Source: Halomonas saccharevitans (GTDB taxonomy: Bacteria > Pseudomonadota > Gammaproteobacteria > Pseudomonadales > Halomonadaceae). Taken from it: a stretch of 34,264 bases of DNA. Of the stretch, positions 15,873 to 23,995 are shown piece after piece. The position numbers were made by a program, and so were the translations under genes. How positions within the stretch are numbered: the stretch's first letter is position 1; the number at the start of each line of letters is the position of its first letter. Location: contig NZ_FPAQ01000036.1 of assembly GCF_900116405.1 (NCBI RefSeq), positions 1-34,264 on the forward strand, read 5' to 3'. Below the pieces are notes generated by a model that was not told the origin of the DNA, ran no database searches, and saw only the letters and a program-made list of their open reading frames with translations.

Positions 15873-17564
15873 GTGAATAATAATCCCAACGACGACAGTG
15901 CCCATCAATCGGAACCCGGCGGCTCCCGGGGCATCCCGGCACCAGAAGGGCCGTCGAACCTCATCGATACCAATTACGTGATAGGCCAGGACAACTTCGC
16001 GACTACCAAGTTCGGCATCAGCGTCGACATACATGGCAAGGTCTTCACCATCTCTTCGCTGACGGTCCTGGCATTCGTGATCATCACGCTGGCGCTGCAG
16101 GACTACGTGGAGCCGATCTTCAATGCCGGCTTCACCTTACTGACCGTGAACCTGTCCTGGTTCTTTTTGCTGGCGGCTAACATCTTCTTGCTGCTCGCGT
16201 TCGTGCTGATCTTCACGCCCATGGGCCGGGTCAGGTTAGGCGGAGCCCATGCCAAGCCGGAATTCAGTTATATCGGCTGGTTTTCCATGCTGTTTGCCGC
16301 GGGCATGGGCATCGGCCTGATGTTCTACGGGATCTCCGAGCCGCTGACCCACTTCGGCAGCGCCATGGGCGGCATCACCGTGGAAAACGGGGTGCGCACC
16401 GACTGGGCACCACTGGGCGCCGCTGCGGGTGACCCGGCCGCCGCCGCCTCGCTGAGCCTGTCCGCCTCTATCTTCCATTGGGGCCTGCATGCCTGGGGAG
16501 TCTATGCCGTGGTGGCCCTGGCCCTGGCGCTGTTCGCCTTCAACAAGGGCCTGCCGCTGACCATGCGCTCGGTGTTCTATCCGGTCCTTGGAAAGCGCAT
16601 CTGGGGCTGGCCAGGCCACGCTATCGACATTCTGGCCGTATTCGCCACTCTCTTCGGCCTGGCCACGTCGCTTGGCCTCGGCGCCACTCAGGCCGCAGCG
16701 GGCCTGGAATTCCTGTTCGGCATTCCCAACACCAATGTCACCATGGTGGTGCTGATCATCGGCATCTCCCTGGTCGCGCTGGTATCGGTCGTCGCCGGCG
16801 TCGAGAAGGGCGTGCAGCGACTCTCCCAGCTCAATATGGTGTTGGCCTTCCTGCTGCTGGCCTTCGTGATCGCCGTGGGCCCGACCCTGCTGATCGCCAC
16901 CGGCTTCTTCGAGAACCTGGGCAGCTACCTGGTCAACCTGCCGGCGCTCTCCATGCCCTTCGGCCGTGAGGACGCCAACTTCAGCCAGGGCTGGACCACC
17001 TTCTACTGGGCCTGGTGGGTCTCCTGGGCACCGTTTGTCAGCATGTTCATCGCCCGGGTCAGCCGAGGCCGCACTGTCCGTGAATTCCTGATCGCCGTGC
17101 TGCTGGTGCCGTCGATTATCACGGTGCTGTGGATGAGCGCCTTAGGTGGCACAGCCATCGACCAGGTGATCACCGACAACTACCAGGGCGCCATGGCCGC
17201 GGCTCTTGAACTGCAGATGTTCGAGGTGTTCAGCCAGTTGCCTCTGTCCCAGATCACCTCCTTCATCGGCATCGTGCTGGTGATCGTGTTCTTCGTCACG
17301 TCCTCCGACTCCGGCTCGCTGGTGATCGACTCCATCACGGCCGGCGGCAAGATCGATGCGCCCAAGCCACAGCGTATCTTCTGGGCCCTCATCGAAGGTG
17401 CCATCGCCATCGCCCTGCTGCTGGGCGGCGGCCTGAACGCGCTGGCGACGGCGGTGATCGTTACCGCCCTGCCCTTCACCTTCGTCTTGCTGGTGGCGTG
17501 CTATGGCATGGTCAAGGGCCTGTGCGAGGAACATCGCGCCGTGAGGCTCGCGGAAACGTACTGA
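15873..17564 (+). CDS. BCCT-family betaine/carnitine/choline/DMSP-type transporter
   Basis: 563 residues from GTG 15873 (GAAAGGG upstream). It is a twelve-helix sodium-coupled inner-membrane carrier for trimethylammonium or dimethylsulfonium compounds. Residues ~1-55 are a hydrophilic N-terminal tail. FAAGMGIGLMFYGISEP is the glycine-rich unwound helix of the substrate site, and the signature near residue 373, WTTFYWAWWVSWAPF with MFIARVSRGRT, supplies the aromatic box. The C-terminal tail is short. Position after folD, 132 bases downstream, suggests it imports the substrate of the DmdA-like enzyme, but BCCT carriers also serve osmoprotection, and glycine betaine, choline or carnitine cannot be excluded. 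A strong hairpin follows. Confidence 0.92.
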   Translation: MNNNPNDDSAHQSEPGGSRGIPAPEGPSNLIDTNYVIGQDNFATTKFGISVDIHGKVFTISSLTVLAFVIITLALQDYVEPIFNAGFTLLTVNLSWFFLLAANIFLLLAFVLIFTPMGRVRLGGAHAKPEFSYIGWFSMLFAAGMGIGLMFYGISEPLTHFGSAMGGITVENGVRTDWAPLGAAAGDPAAAASLSLSASIFHWGLHAWGVYAVVALALALFAFNKGLPLTMRSVFYPVLGKRIWGWPGHAIDILAVFATLFGLATSLGLGATQAAAGLEFLFGIPNTNVTMVVLIIGISLVALVSVVAGVEKGVQRLSQLNMVLAFLLLAFVIAVGPTLLIATGFFENLGSYLVNLPALSMPFGREDANFSQGWTTFYWAWWVSWAPFVSMFIARVSRGRTVREFLIAVLLVPSIITVLWMSALGGTAIDQVITDNYQGAMAAALELQMFEVFSQLPLSQITSFIGIVLVIVFFVTSSDSGSLVIDSITAGGKIDAPKPQRIFWALIEGAIAIALLLGGGLNALATAVIVTALPFTFVLLVACYGMVKGLCEEHRAVRLAETY

Positions 17565-17585
17565 CTGCGTCTTTCTTCCCTTCTT

Positions 17586-17609
17586 CGACGTCCCCACCTG
17601 GGGACGTCG
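17586..17609. terminator. Terminator hairpin between the convergent operons
   Basis: CGACGTCCCC (17586-17595), loop ACCT, GGGGACGTCG (17600-17609): a perfect 10-bp stem directly after the BCCT gene. The downstream T content is modest (TCGTTTCC). It separates the plus-strand dmdA-side unit from the minus-strand metF unit. Confidence 0.75.
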
Positions 17610-17739
17610 TCGTTTCCGCTCTTCGCTCTGTCTATGTGGGAAGCATCTAGGTGGGAAGCGTCAACGATCCTGCGCCACCTGCAGCGAAAACGCTGGCAGG
17701 TCGCCAGCGTTTCCATTACCCGCTCGCGATGCCCTGCCT

Positions 17740-18783
17740 CTAGCTCAGCAGGGCCTCGGAGGATTCGGGATTGAGCTCTTTCGGGTCGTCGCGTCCCGGG
17801 TACCATGGCACGCGGCCCTCGAGCACGCCGGTGGCCTTGATGATCTCCGCCACGGTGTGTTCCTGGCGATAGGCCATGATGTGGGCACCGCTGACGCCCG
17901 GAATCTCACGGATCTCATTGAGCAGATCCATGCACAGCTGCTTGCCCTCCTCTTTCTGATTCTCCGCCCCCTCGAGTCGCGCGATCACCGCGTCCGGAAT
18001 ATGCACCCCGGGCACGTTGGCGCGGATCCAGCGGGCGCTGCGCGCCGAGGCCAGCGGCCCGATCCCGGGCAGGATGAAGACACGGTCTGGACCTTCCAGC
18101 AGGCCCAGGTCGTTCACCTTGAGCATGAATTCGCGCAACCGCTCGATATCGAAACAGTACTGGGTCTGGATGAACTGTGCGCCTGCGGCCACCTTCTTGG
18201 CCAGGCGATGCGGTCGCCAGTCCAGCGGCGGCACGAAAGGATTCTCGGCGGCACCGAGGAAAATCCGCGGGGGCACCGCGATGTGTCGCCCACTATCGAA
18301 GCGCTGTTCGTCGCGCATCGCCCTGGCGATCTCGAGCAGCGACATGGAGTCGAGGTCGAACACCGGCTTGGCCTGGGGATGGTCACCGGCCTGCACACCG
18401 TCACCGGTCAGACACAGCAGGTTGCAGGCGCCCATGGCCGCCCCACCGAGGATCTCACCCTGGATGGCGATGCGGTTTCGGTCACGGCACGAGATCTGCA
18501 GGATGGTGGCATAGCCGACCCGGGTCAGCAGCGAGCAGACGCCGACGCTGGACATGTGGCAGTTGGCGCCAGAGCCATCCGTCGCATTGATGGCATCGAC
18601 GTAGCCATCGAAGATGGCCGCACGCTTGAGCACCTCTGCCGGGTCGGCAGAGTCCGGCGGGTCGATCTCGCTGGTAACGGCGAACTTGCCCGCCCGCAGC
18701 ACACGCTCCAGTCGCCCGGGGGACACATGGCCGGGCAGGATCGGCAGGGAGTAGCCCGGTACGGGCTCGTCATCGAACTTCAT
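17740..18783 (-). CDS. metF: Methylenetetrahydrofolate reductase MetF-type protein
   Basis: 347 residues; ATG 18783 overlaps the TGA of the upstream metV copy 2 as ATGA, so the two are translationally coupled. The TIM-barrel flavoprotein interconverts 5-methyl-THF and 5,10-methylene-THF. Seen: VTSEIDPPDSADP (position of the catalytic Glu and PP turn), DAINATDGSGANCHMSS, LLCLTGDG and AQFIQTQYCFD. It differs from the Escherichia coli type in these motifs and resembles the acetogen-like MetF that pairs with MetV. In this operon with formate dehydrogenase, the useful direction is oxidation of methyl-THF, which needs an electron acceptor other than the usual NADH. The acceptor is not identified; the biosynthetic direction for methionine is the alternative. 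Confidence 0.9.
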   Translation of the reverse strand: MKFDDEPVPGYSLPILPGHVSPGRLERVLRAGKFAVTSEIDPPDSADPAEVLKRAAIFDGYVDAINATDGSGANCHMSSVGVCSLLTRVGYATILQISCRDRNRIAIQGEILGGAAMGACNLLCLTGDGVQAGDHPQAKPVFDLDSMSLLEIARAMRDEQRFDSGRHIAVPPRIFLGAAENPFVPPLDWRPHRLAKKVAAGAQFIQTQYCFDIERLREFMLKVNDLGLLEGPDRVFILPGIGPLASARSARWIRANVPGVHIPDAVIARLEGAENQKEEGKQLCMDLLNEIREIPGVSGAHIMAYRQEHTVAEIIKATGVLEGRVPWYPGRDDPKELNPESSEALLS

Positions 18784-19262
18784 TTTGTTGTCTCGCTCTT
18801 GGCGGTTGAAGAGGACGTACCATCCTGCTGGCGAACCACGCGAAGCCAGGAAGAGGTTCCCTCGAGGCGATAGTCGACCGGCAGTTGAACCGCATGGATG
18901 CGATCGCCGTGCTTCATCCGACGGCTTCCTTCCCAGGCATCGACCCAGACGCACATCATTTCCGGCTTCACCTCGCAGTGCCCATTGGCACGCACCCCGC
19001 CACAGGGGCCGTTGCGCAGTGACTTGGGACAGTTCATTGGACAGGACATGCCGGTATCAGAAAGAACGCACTGACCGCACATCTGGCAATCGAAGAGCGC
19101 TCCCTTGACGGCCTTTTCCACCGACCTCACCGGCGCCTCGATACGCTCGTAACCCAGTCGCCTCCACACCGGGGCGAGCTTGACCAGCACCGGCTCGAAG
19201 CGTCGATAGATCATCTCGAAGGCTCTGGAATGGCGAACCACCCAGCGACGCATCCTATACAT
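18780..19262 (-). CDS. MetV-like cysteine-rich MTHFR C-terminal domain protein, copy 2
   Basis: 160 residues; ATG 19262 with AAGGAC upstream. The same protein as copy 1 in layout: a basic N-terminal helix (MYRMRRWVVRHSRAFEMIYRRF) and then eight cysteines at 59, 62, 65, 74, 78, 87, 96 and 104, with FDCQMCGQC and SCPMNCPKSLRNGPCGG. By eye about 70% of the first 110 positions equal copy 1. It is coupled to metF by an ATGA overlap, which supports a MetF-MetV complex. It differs from copy 1 in being GC-rich like its neighbours, so the pair is unlikely to be a very recent tandem duplication. Confidence 0.88.
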   Translation of the reverse strand: MYRMRRWVVRHSRAFEMIYRRFEPVLVKLAPVWRRLGYERIEAPVRSVEKAVKGALFDCQMCGQCVLSDTGMSCPMNCPKSLRNGPCGGVRANGHCEVKPEMMCVWVDAWEGSRRMKHGDRIHAVQLPVDYRLEGTSSWLRVVRQQDGTSSSTAKSETTK

Positions 19263-19295
19263 GCCGTTGTCCTTCTTCGTTGAGAGGCGGTGTCC

Positions 19296-22166
19296 TCACT
19301 CTGCCTGAGCCGTCGTGGCGGACCCCAGGCGACAGGCCGCGTACTTGAACTCGGGAATCTTGCCGTCGGGGTCCAGCGCCGGGTTGGTCAGCAGGTTGGC
19401 CGCGGCCTCCACGTAGCAGAACGGCACGAATACCATGCCCTCCCTCATCAGCGGATCGACCCGCGCCTTGAGCGTGATCGCCCCACGCCGGGTGGTGATG
19501 GTCAGCGCTTCCCCGGGATGCAGTCCCAGTCGCAGCAGCTCACTCGGCGACACGCTGGCCACCGCTTCGGGCTCCAGGGCGTCGAGTACCTGGCTGCGTC
19601 GGGTCATGGATCCGGTATGCCAGTGCTCGAGCTGACGCCCGGTGATCAGCACCGTGGGGAAGGCCTCATCCACGGGCTCATCCGGCGGCAGCGGTCGGGT
19701 GGGGGCGAACTTCGCCTTGCCACCCGTTCGCGGGAAACTCTCGGAGAAGACCACATCGGCCCCGGGGGCATCCTCTGCCGGGCAGGGGTAGGTCACCGAG
19801 TTCTCGCGCTCGAGTCGCTCCCAGGTGATGTTGTCCAGCAACGCCATGCCCCGCTTCATCTCGGCGAACACCTCGCGGGGGTGGGCATAGTCCCAGGGCA
19901 GCCCGATACGCCGGGCGATCTCCTGCAGGATCCACCAGTCGGGCCGTGCCTCACCGGGCAGCGCCACGGCGGCGCGGCCGAGCTGCACCTGGCGATTGGT
20001 ATTGGTCACCGTGCCGTCCTTCTCCACCCAGCTCGAGGCCGGCAGGATGACGTCGGCGAACTGGGCCGTCTCGGTGACGAACAGATCCTGCACCACCAGG
20101 TGCTCGAGCCTGGCCAGCGCTCCGCGTGCATGGTGGAGGTCGGGATCGGACATCGCCGGGTTCTCGCCCTGGATATACATGCCCTTGATCTGGCCTGCGT
20201 GAATCGCATCCATGATCTCCACCACGGTGAGCCCGGGTCTTTCCTCGAGCTTCGTGTTCCACAGTTCCTCGAAGGCGGCGCGAATCTGGGCGTCGCCGAC
20301 CGGCTGGTAGTCCGGCAGCACCATGGGGATCAGCCCGGCATCCGAGGCGCCCTGGACGTTGTTCTGGCCACGCAGCGGGTGCAGGCCAGTGCCGGGGCGG
20401 CCGGTCTGGCCGCAGGCCAGCGCCAGCGAGATCAGGCAGCGGGCGTTGTCGGTGCCGTGCACGTGCTGGGAGATGCCCATGCCCCAGAAGATCATCGCCT
20501 TATCGGCGGTGGCGTACTCTCGGGCGATCTCGCGAATGGTGTCGGGGTCGATGCCACAGAGCCCGCTCATCGCTTCAGGGGTCATGTCGCTCACATGGGC
20601 CTTGAGTGCCTCGAAGCCCTCGGTGTGCTCGGCGATGTAGGCCTCGTCGTACAGGCCTTCGCCGACGATCACGTTGAGCATGGCGTTGTAGAGCGAGACG
20701 TCGCCGCCCGGGGTGAAGCGCACGCTGCGGTGGGCGTAGGCATCCAACGCCTGACCGCGGGGATCGAGGATGATCAGCCTGGTGCCGTTTCTGGACGCCT
20801 GCTTGAAGTAGGTGGCCGCCACCGGATGATTGATGGTCGGGTTGCAACCGGTGAGGATCACCACGTCGGCCTCGAGGGCCTGCATGAAGGAAGCCGTCAC
20901 GGCGCCCGAGCCGATGCACTCCATCAACGCGGCCACTGAGCTGGCATGACATAGCCGGGTGCAGTGGTCGACATGGTTGGAGCCGAAGCCGGTGCGCACC
21001 AGCTTCTGGAACAGCCAGGCCTCCTCGTTGGAGCATTTGGCGCTGCCGAAACCGGCCAGGGCGTCGGGGCCATGCGCCGCCTTCAGGTCCACCAGCCCCC
21101 CGGCGGCCAGATCCAGCGCCTCCTCCCAGCTCGCTTCAACGAAGTGGCTCAGCGGTCGCGCCGGGTCGAAGTCGGGGTCGAGCCCCTTGGGCACGCCGGG
21201 ACGGCGGACCAGCGGGGTGGTCAGGCGTGAGGGGTGGCGAGGATAGTCGAAGCCGAAGCGGCCCTTGACGCATAGCCGGCCCTGATTGGAAGGACCATCA
21301 CGTCCCTCGACGAAGAGGATCCGCTCGTCCTCGGCGTGCTGACCCTTGATGTGATAGGTGAGCTGGCACCCCACGCCGCAATAGGGGCAGACGGAGTCGA
21401 CGGTACGATCGGCGATCTTCGAGTCGCCGCGCCCCGTGGCGTCGATCAGGGTCGCCGGCATCAGCGCCCCGGTCGGGCAGGCCTGGACGCACTCGCCGCA
21501 GGCCACGCAGGTGCTGTCGCCCATGGGGTCGTCGAAGTCGAAGACGACCTTCGAGGCCGCGCCGCGGTGGGCCAGGCCGATCACGTCGTTGCCCTGCACC
21601 TCGCGGCAGGCGCGCACGCAGAGGTTGCACTCGATGCAGGCATCGAGATTGACGTTCATGGCCGAGTGGGTGGTGTCGTGGCCGCCGGCATGGGGCAGGG
21701 ACCCCGCCCGCTCGGCGACATGGTGGACGGTGGGCGCCTCTCGCTCGGCCCGCGCCGGCAGCCGCTCACGCACGGCGCCGGCGTCGATGGCCAGCAGGTC
21801 GGCCATCGCCCAGAAGTGGCTCGAGCGGTCGGGGCCAGCGTCGCGCTCGGGCTGGTCGGCGATCAGCAGCGCCATCACCCCTTCCCGGGATACGCGGGCC
21901 CGCTCGGAGGTGGCGCTCTTGACCACCATGCCGGGCGCCGCCTCGCGCAGGCAGCTCGCCGCCAGCACACGCTCGCCCTCCACTTCCACCATGCAGGCGC
22001 GACAGTTGCCGTCGGCCCGGTAGCCGGGGGCCTCCTTGAAGCACAGATGCGGAATGGTCTCGCCGGCGCGCTTGGCCACCTGCCAGAGAGTCTCGCCGGG
22101 ATGGGCGTCGACCTCTGTGCCATCCAGGGTCAGGGTGAAGCTTTCCTTCACACTCGGTTCTGTCAT
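19296..22166 (-). CDS. fdhA: Formate dehydrogenase alpha subunit (molybdopterin, NAD-linked type)
   Basis: 956 residues from ATG 22166; GGAG at 22173-22176 leaves six bases to this ATG, while the ATG at 22172 touches it. It oxidises formate to CO2 at a Mo- or W-bis-pterin centre and passes electrons through Fe-S clusters to the beta subunit. Order: N-terminal [2Fe-2S] domain (HLCFKEAPGYRADGNCRAC), two [4Fe-4S] ferredoxin motifs (CIECNLCVRAC; CVACGECVQACP), the CPYCGVGC cluster near residue 270, then the catalytic domain with C406-H407 in TRLCHASS. The metal ligand is Cys, not selenocysteine. A C-terminal molydopterin-dinucleotide-binding domain (TGRQLEHWHTGSMTRRS) completes it. It starts 11 bases after fdhB. 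No fdhD or cofactor insertion gene is in the window. Confidence 0.94.
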   Translation of the reverse strand: MTEPSVKESFTLTLDGTEVDAHPGETLWQVAKRAGETIPHLCFKEAPGYRADGNCRACMVEVEGERVLAASCLREAAPGMVVKSATSERARVSREGVMALLIADQPERDAGPDRSSHFWAMADLLAIDAGAVRERLPARAEREAPTVHHVAERAGSLPHAGGHDTTHSAMNVNLDACIECNLCVRACREVQGNDVIGLAHRGAASKVVFDFDDPMGDSTCVACGECVQACPTGALMPATLIDATGRGDSKIADRTVDSVCPYCGVGCQLTYHIKGQHAEDERILFVEGRDGPSNQGRLCVKGRFGFDYPRHPSRLTTPLVRRPGVPKGLDPDFDPARPLSHFVEASWEEALDLAAGGLVDLKAAHGPDALAGFGSAKCSNEEAWLFQKLVRTGFGSNHVDHCTRLCHASSVAALMECIGSGAVTASFMQALEADVVILTGCNPTINHPVAATYFKQASRNGTRLIILDPRGQALDAYAHRSVRFTPGGDVSLYNAMLNVIVGEGLYDEAYIAEHTEGFEALKAHVSDMTPEAMSGLCGIDPDTIREIAREYATADKAMIFWGMGISQHVHGTDNARCLISLALACGQTGRPGTGLHPLRGQNNVQGASDAGLIPMVLPDYQPVGDAQIRAAFEELWNTKLEERPGLTVVEIMDAIHAGQIKGMYIQGENPAMSDPDLHHARGALARLEHLVVQDLFVTETAQFADVILPASSWVEKDGTVTNTNRQVQLGRAAVALPGEARPDWWILQEIARRIGLPWDYAHPREVFAEMKRGMALLDNITWERLERENSVTYPCPAEDAPGADVVFSESFPRTGGKAKFAPTRPLPPDEPVDEAFPTVLITGRQLEHWHTGSMTRRSQVLDALEPEAVASVSPSELLRLGLHPGEALTITTRRGAITLKARVDPLMREGMVFVPFCYVEAAANLLTNPALDPDGKIPEFKYAACRLGSATTAQAE

Positions 22167-22177
22167 GTTCATCTCCG

Positions 22178-23896
22178 CTACCCCCTGACGATCACGTGCT
22201 GGCCGGCGAGCTCGTCGCGAAAATCCTTGAGCAGCCCCAGCACCGGGTTGGGCGCCGCCTGGCCCAGCCCGCAGATCGAGGCGTCCATCATCACCTGCGA
22301 GAGTCGCTGGAGCTGCTCGACATCCCATTCGGGGCGCTCGACCAGGCTCAGCATCTTCTCGGTGCCGACCCGGCAGGGCGTGCACTGACCACAGGATTCA
22401 TCGGCGAAGAAGGCCAGCAGGTTGGCTGCCACCGCGCGCAGCTCGTCCTGGTCGGAGATCACGATGACCGCGGCCGAGCCGATGAAGCAGCCCTCGGCCT
22501 GCAGGGTATCGAAGTCCAGCGGGATATCGGCCTTGCTGGCGGGCAGGATCCCCCCCGAGGCGCCGCCCGGCAGATAGCCGGCCAGGCGATGGCCGTCGGC
22601 CATGCCGCCCCCGTACTCCTCGATCAGCTCGTTCAGGGTGATGCCCGCCGGTGCCAGGTGAACGCCGGGGCGCTTGACCCGCCCCGAGAGGGAAAAGCTT
22701 CTCAGGCCACTGCGACCATGGCGACCGTGACCGGCGAACCAGTCGGCGCCCTTGTCCCAGATCTCGGGAATCCAATACACGGTTTCGACGTTGTTGACCA
22801 GGGTCGGGCGGCCGAAGAGCCCTTTCTGCGCGACGAAGGGCGGGCGATGGCGCGGCTTGCCCGGCTTCCCCTCCAGCGACTCGATCATCGCCGACTCCTC
22901 ACCGCAGATGTAGGCCCCGGCTCCCCGGCGCAGCACGATATAGCCCGGCGTCGCGAGGCCCGCGGCCTCGAGCTCGGCGATCGCCTCGCCGAGCACCCGA
23001 TGCAGGCCGGGGTATTCGTCACGCAGGTAGATATAGAGCGCACAGGCCTCCACCGCCCAGGCGCTGATCAGTGCCCCCTCGAGGAAGCGATGCGGTGCGC
23101 GCTCCAGATAATAGCGATCCTTGAAGGTGCCGGGTTCGCCCTCGTCGGCGTTGATCGCGCAATAGCGCGGACCCGGCTCCTGGCGCACGAACGTCCACTT
23201 CTTGAAGGTGGGAAAGCCGGCACCGCCCAGGCCGCGCAGGTTGGCCCGCTCGAGCGCTTCCATCAGTGTCTCGACCGTCACGCGGCCCTCGTGGCAGTCG
23301 GCGAGCAACCGATAACCGCCCTGCTCCCGGTAGCCATCGAGGCGTTGCCAGTGAATCGCCTCGGGTTGGAAGTGGCCGGTATCGACCACCGATTCGACGC
23401 CCTCGCGGGTGGCGTAGAGCACATGGTGATGCCCCACTTCCACTACCGGTGCGGTATCGCAGCGGCCCATACAGGGCGCCCTCACCACGCGCACCGCCTG
23501 AGGATCGACACCGGCTTCCAGTTCCGCCTTGAGCGTCGCGGCACCGGCCAGCTGGCATGACAGCGAGTCGCAGACCCTCACCGTCACCTCCGGCGGCGGC
23601 GCCTGGTCGTCATGCACCACGTCGAAGTGGGCATAGAAGGTCGCCGTCTCGTAGACCGCCGCCATGGGCAGGTCCATGTAGGTGGCCAGCGCCCGAAGGC
23701 TCACCAGCGACAGGTGATCATGGGCATCCTGGATGGCGTGCAGGTGCTCGATCAGCAGGTCTCGGCGCTGCCGCCCAGGGTCGCGGCGTTCGTCACCGAG
23801 CAGCTGGCGCAGCGCGGCCAGGGCGACCGGGGGCAGGTCACGGCCACGTGGTTTGCCGCGGAAACGACGCTGGGGAGTGAGGGTCTCGACGGTCAT
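22178..23896 (-). CDS. fdhB: Formate dehydrogenase beta subunit, NuoE-NuoF fusion (NADH-forming)
   Basis: 572 residues; ATG 23896, poor ribosome site. Residues ~1-150 are NuoE-like, with a [2Fe-2S] set (VCDSLSCQLAG and APCMGRCDTAP). Residues ~200-572 are NuoF-like: GLGGAGFPTFKKW for NAD and FMN, INADEGEPGTFKDR, GAGAYICGEESAMIESLEG, and a [4Fe-4S] motif SCGQCTPCRVG. It takes electrons from the alpha subunit and reduces NAD+. In the FdsGBA type these two parts are separate genes. The fused two-subunit layout resembles the FDH1 of Methylorubrum, known from the literature. Cytoplasmic, no membrane segment. It follows the ligase gene after 99 bases on the same strand. Confidence 0.93.
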   Translation of the reverse strand: MTVETLTPQRRFRGKPRGRDLPPVALAALRQLLGDERRDPGRQRRDLLIEHLHAIQDAHDHLSLVSLRALATYMDLPMAAVYETATFYAHFDVVHDDQAPPPEVTVRVCDSLSCQLAGAATLKAELEAGVDPQAVRVVRAPCMGRCDTAPVVEVGHHHVLYATREGVESVVDTGHFQPEAIHWQRLDGYREQGGYRLLADCHEGRVTVETLMEALERANLRGLGGAGFPTFKKWTFVRQEPGPRYCAINADEGEPGTFKDRYYLERAPHRFLEGALISAWAVEACALYIYLRDEYPGLHRVLGEAIAELEAAGLATPGYIVLRRGAGAYICGEESAMIESLEGKPGKPRHRPPFVAQKGLFGRPTLVNNVETVYWIPEIWDKGADWFAGHGRHGRSGLRSFSLSGRVKRPGVHLAPAGITLNELIEEYGGGMADGHRLAGYLPGGASGGILPASKADIPLDFDTLQAEGCFIGSAAVIVISDQDELRAVAANLLAFFADESCGQCTPCRVGTEKMLSLVERPEWDVEQLQRLSQVMMDASICGLGQAAPNPVLGLLKDFRDELAGQHVIVRG

Positions 23897-23995
23897 GGCG
23901 GGCTCGTTGTTCTCGGTGGACGTTTGCCTACCTGCGTGTTCGCTCTCGTTCTGGGCAGGGGCGGTGGGCTGTTCGACGCTTGGTTCCTGAGCGAT

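Noticed and set aside
20940..20970. Selenocysteine in the formate dehydrogenase active site
   Set aside because: The ligand codon is TGT (Cys406) and there is no in-frame TGA, so no selenocysteine is needed.
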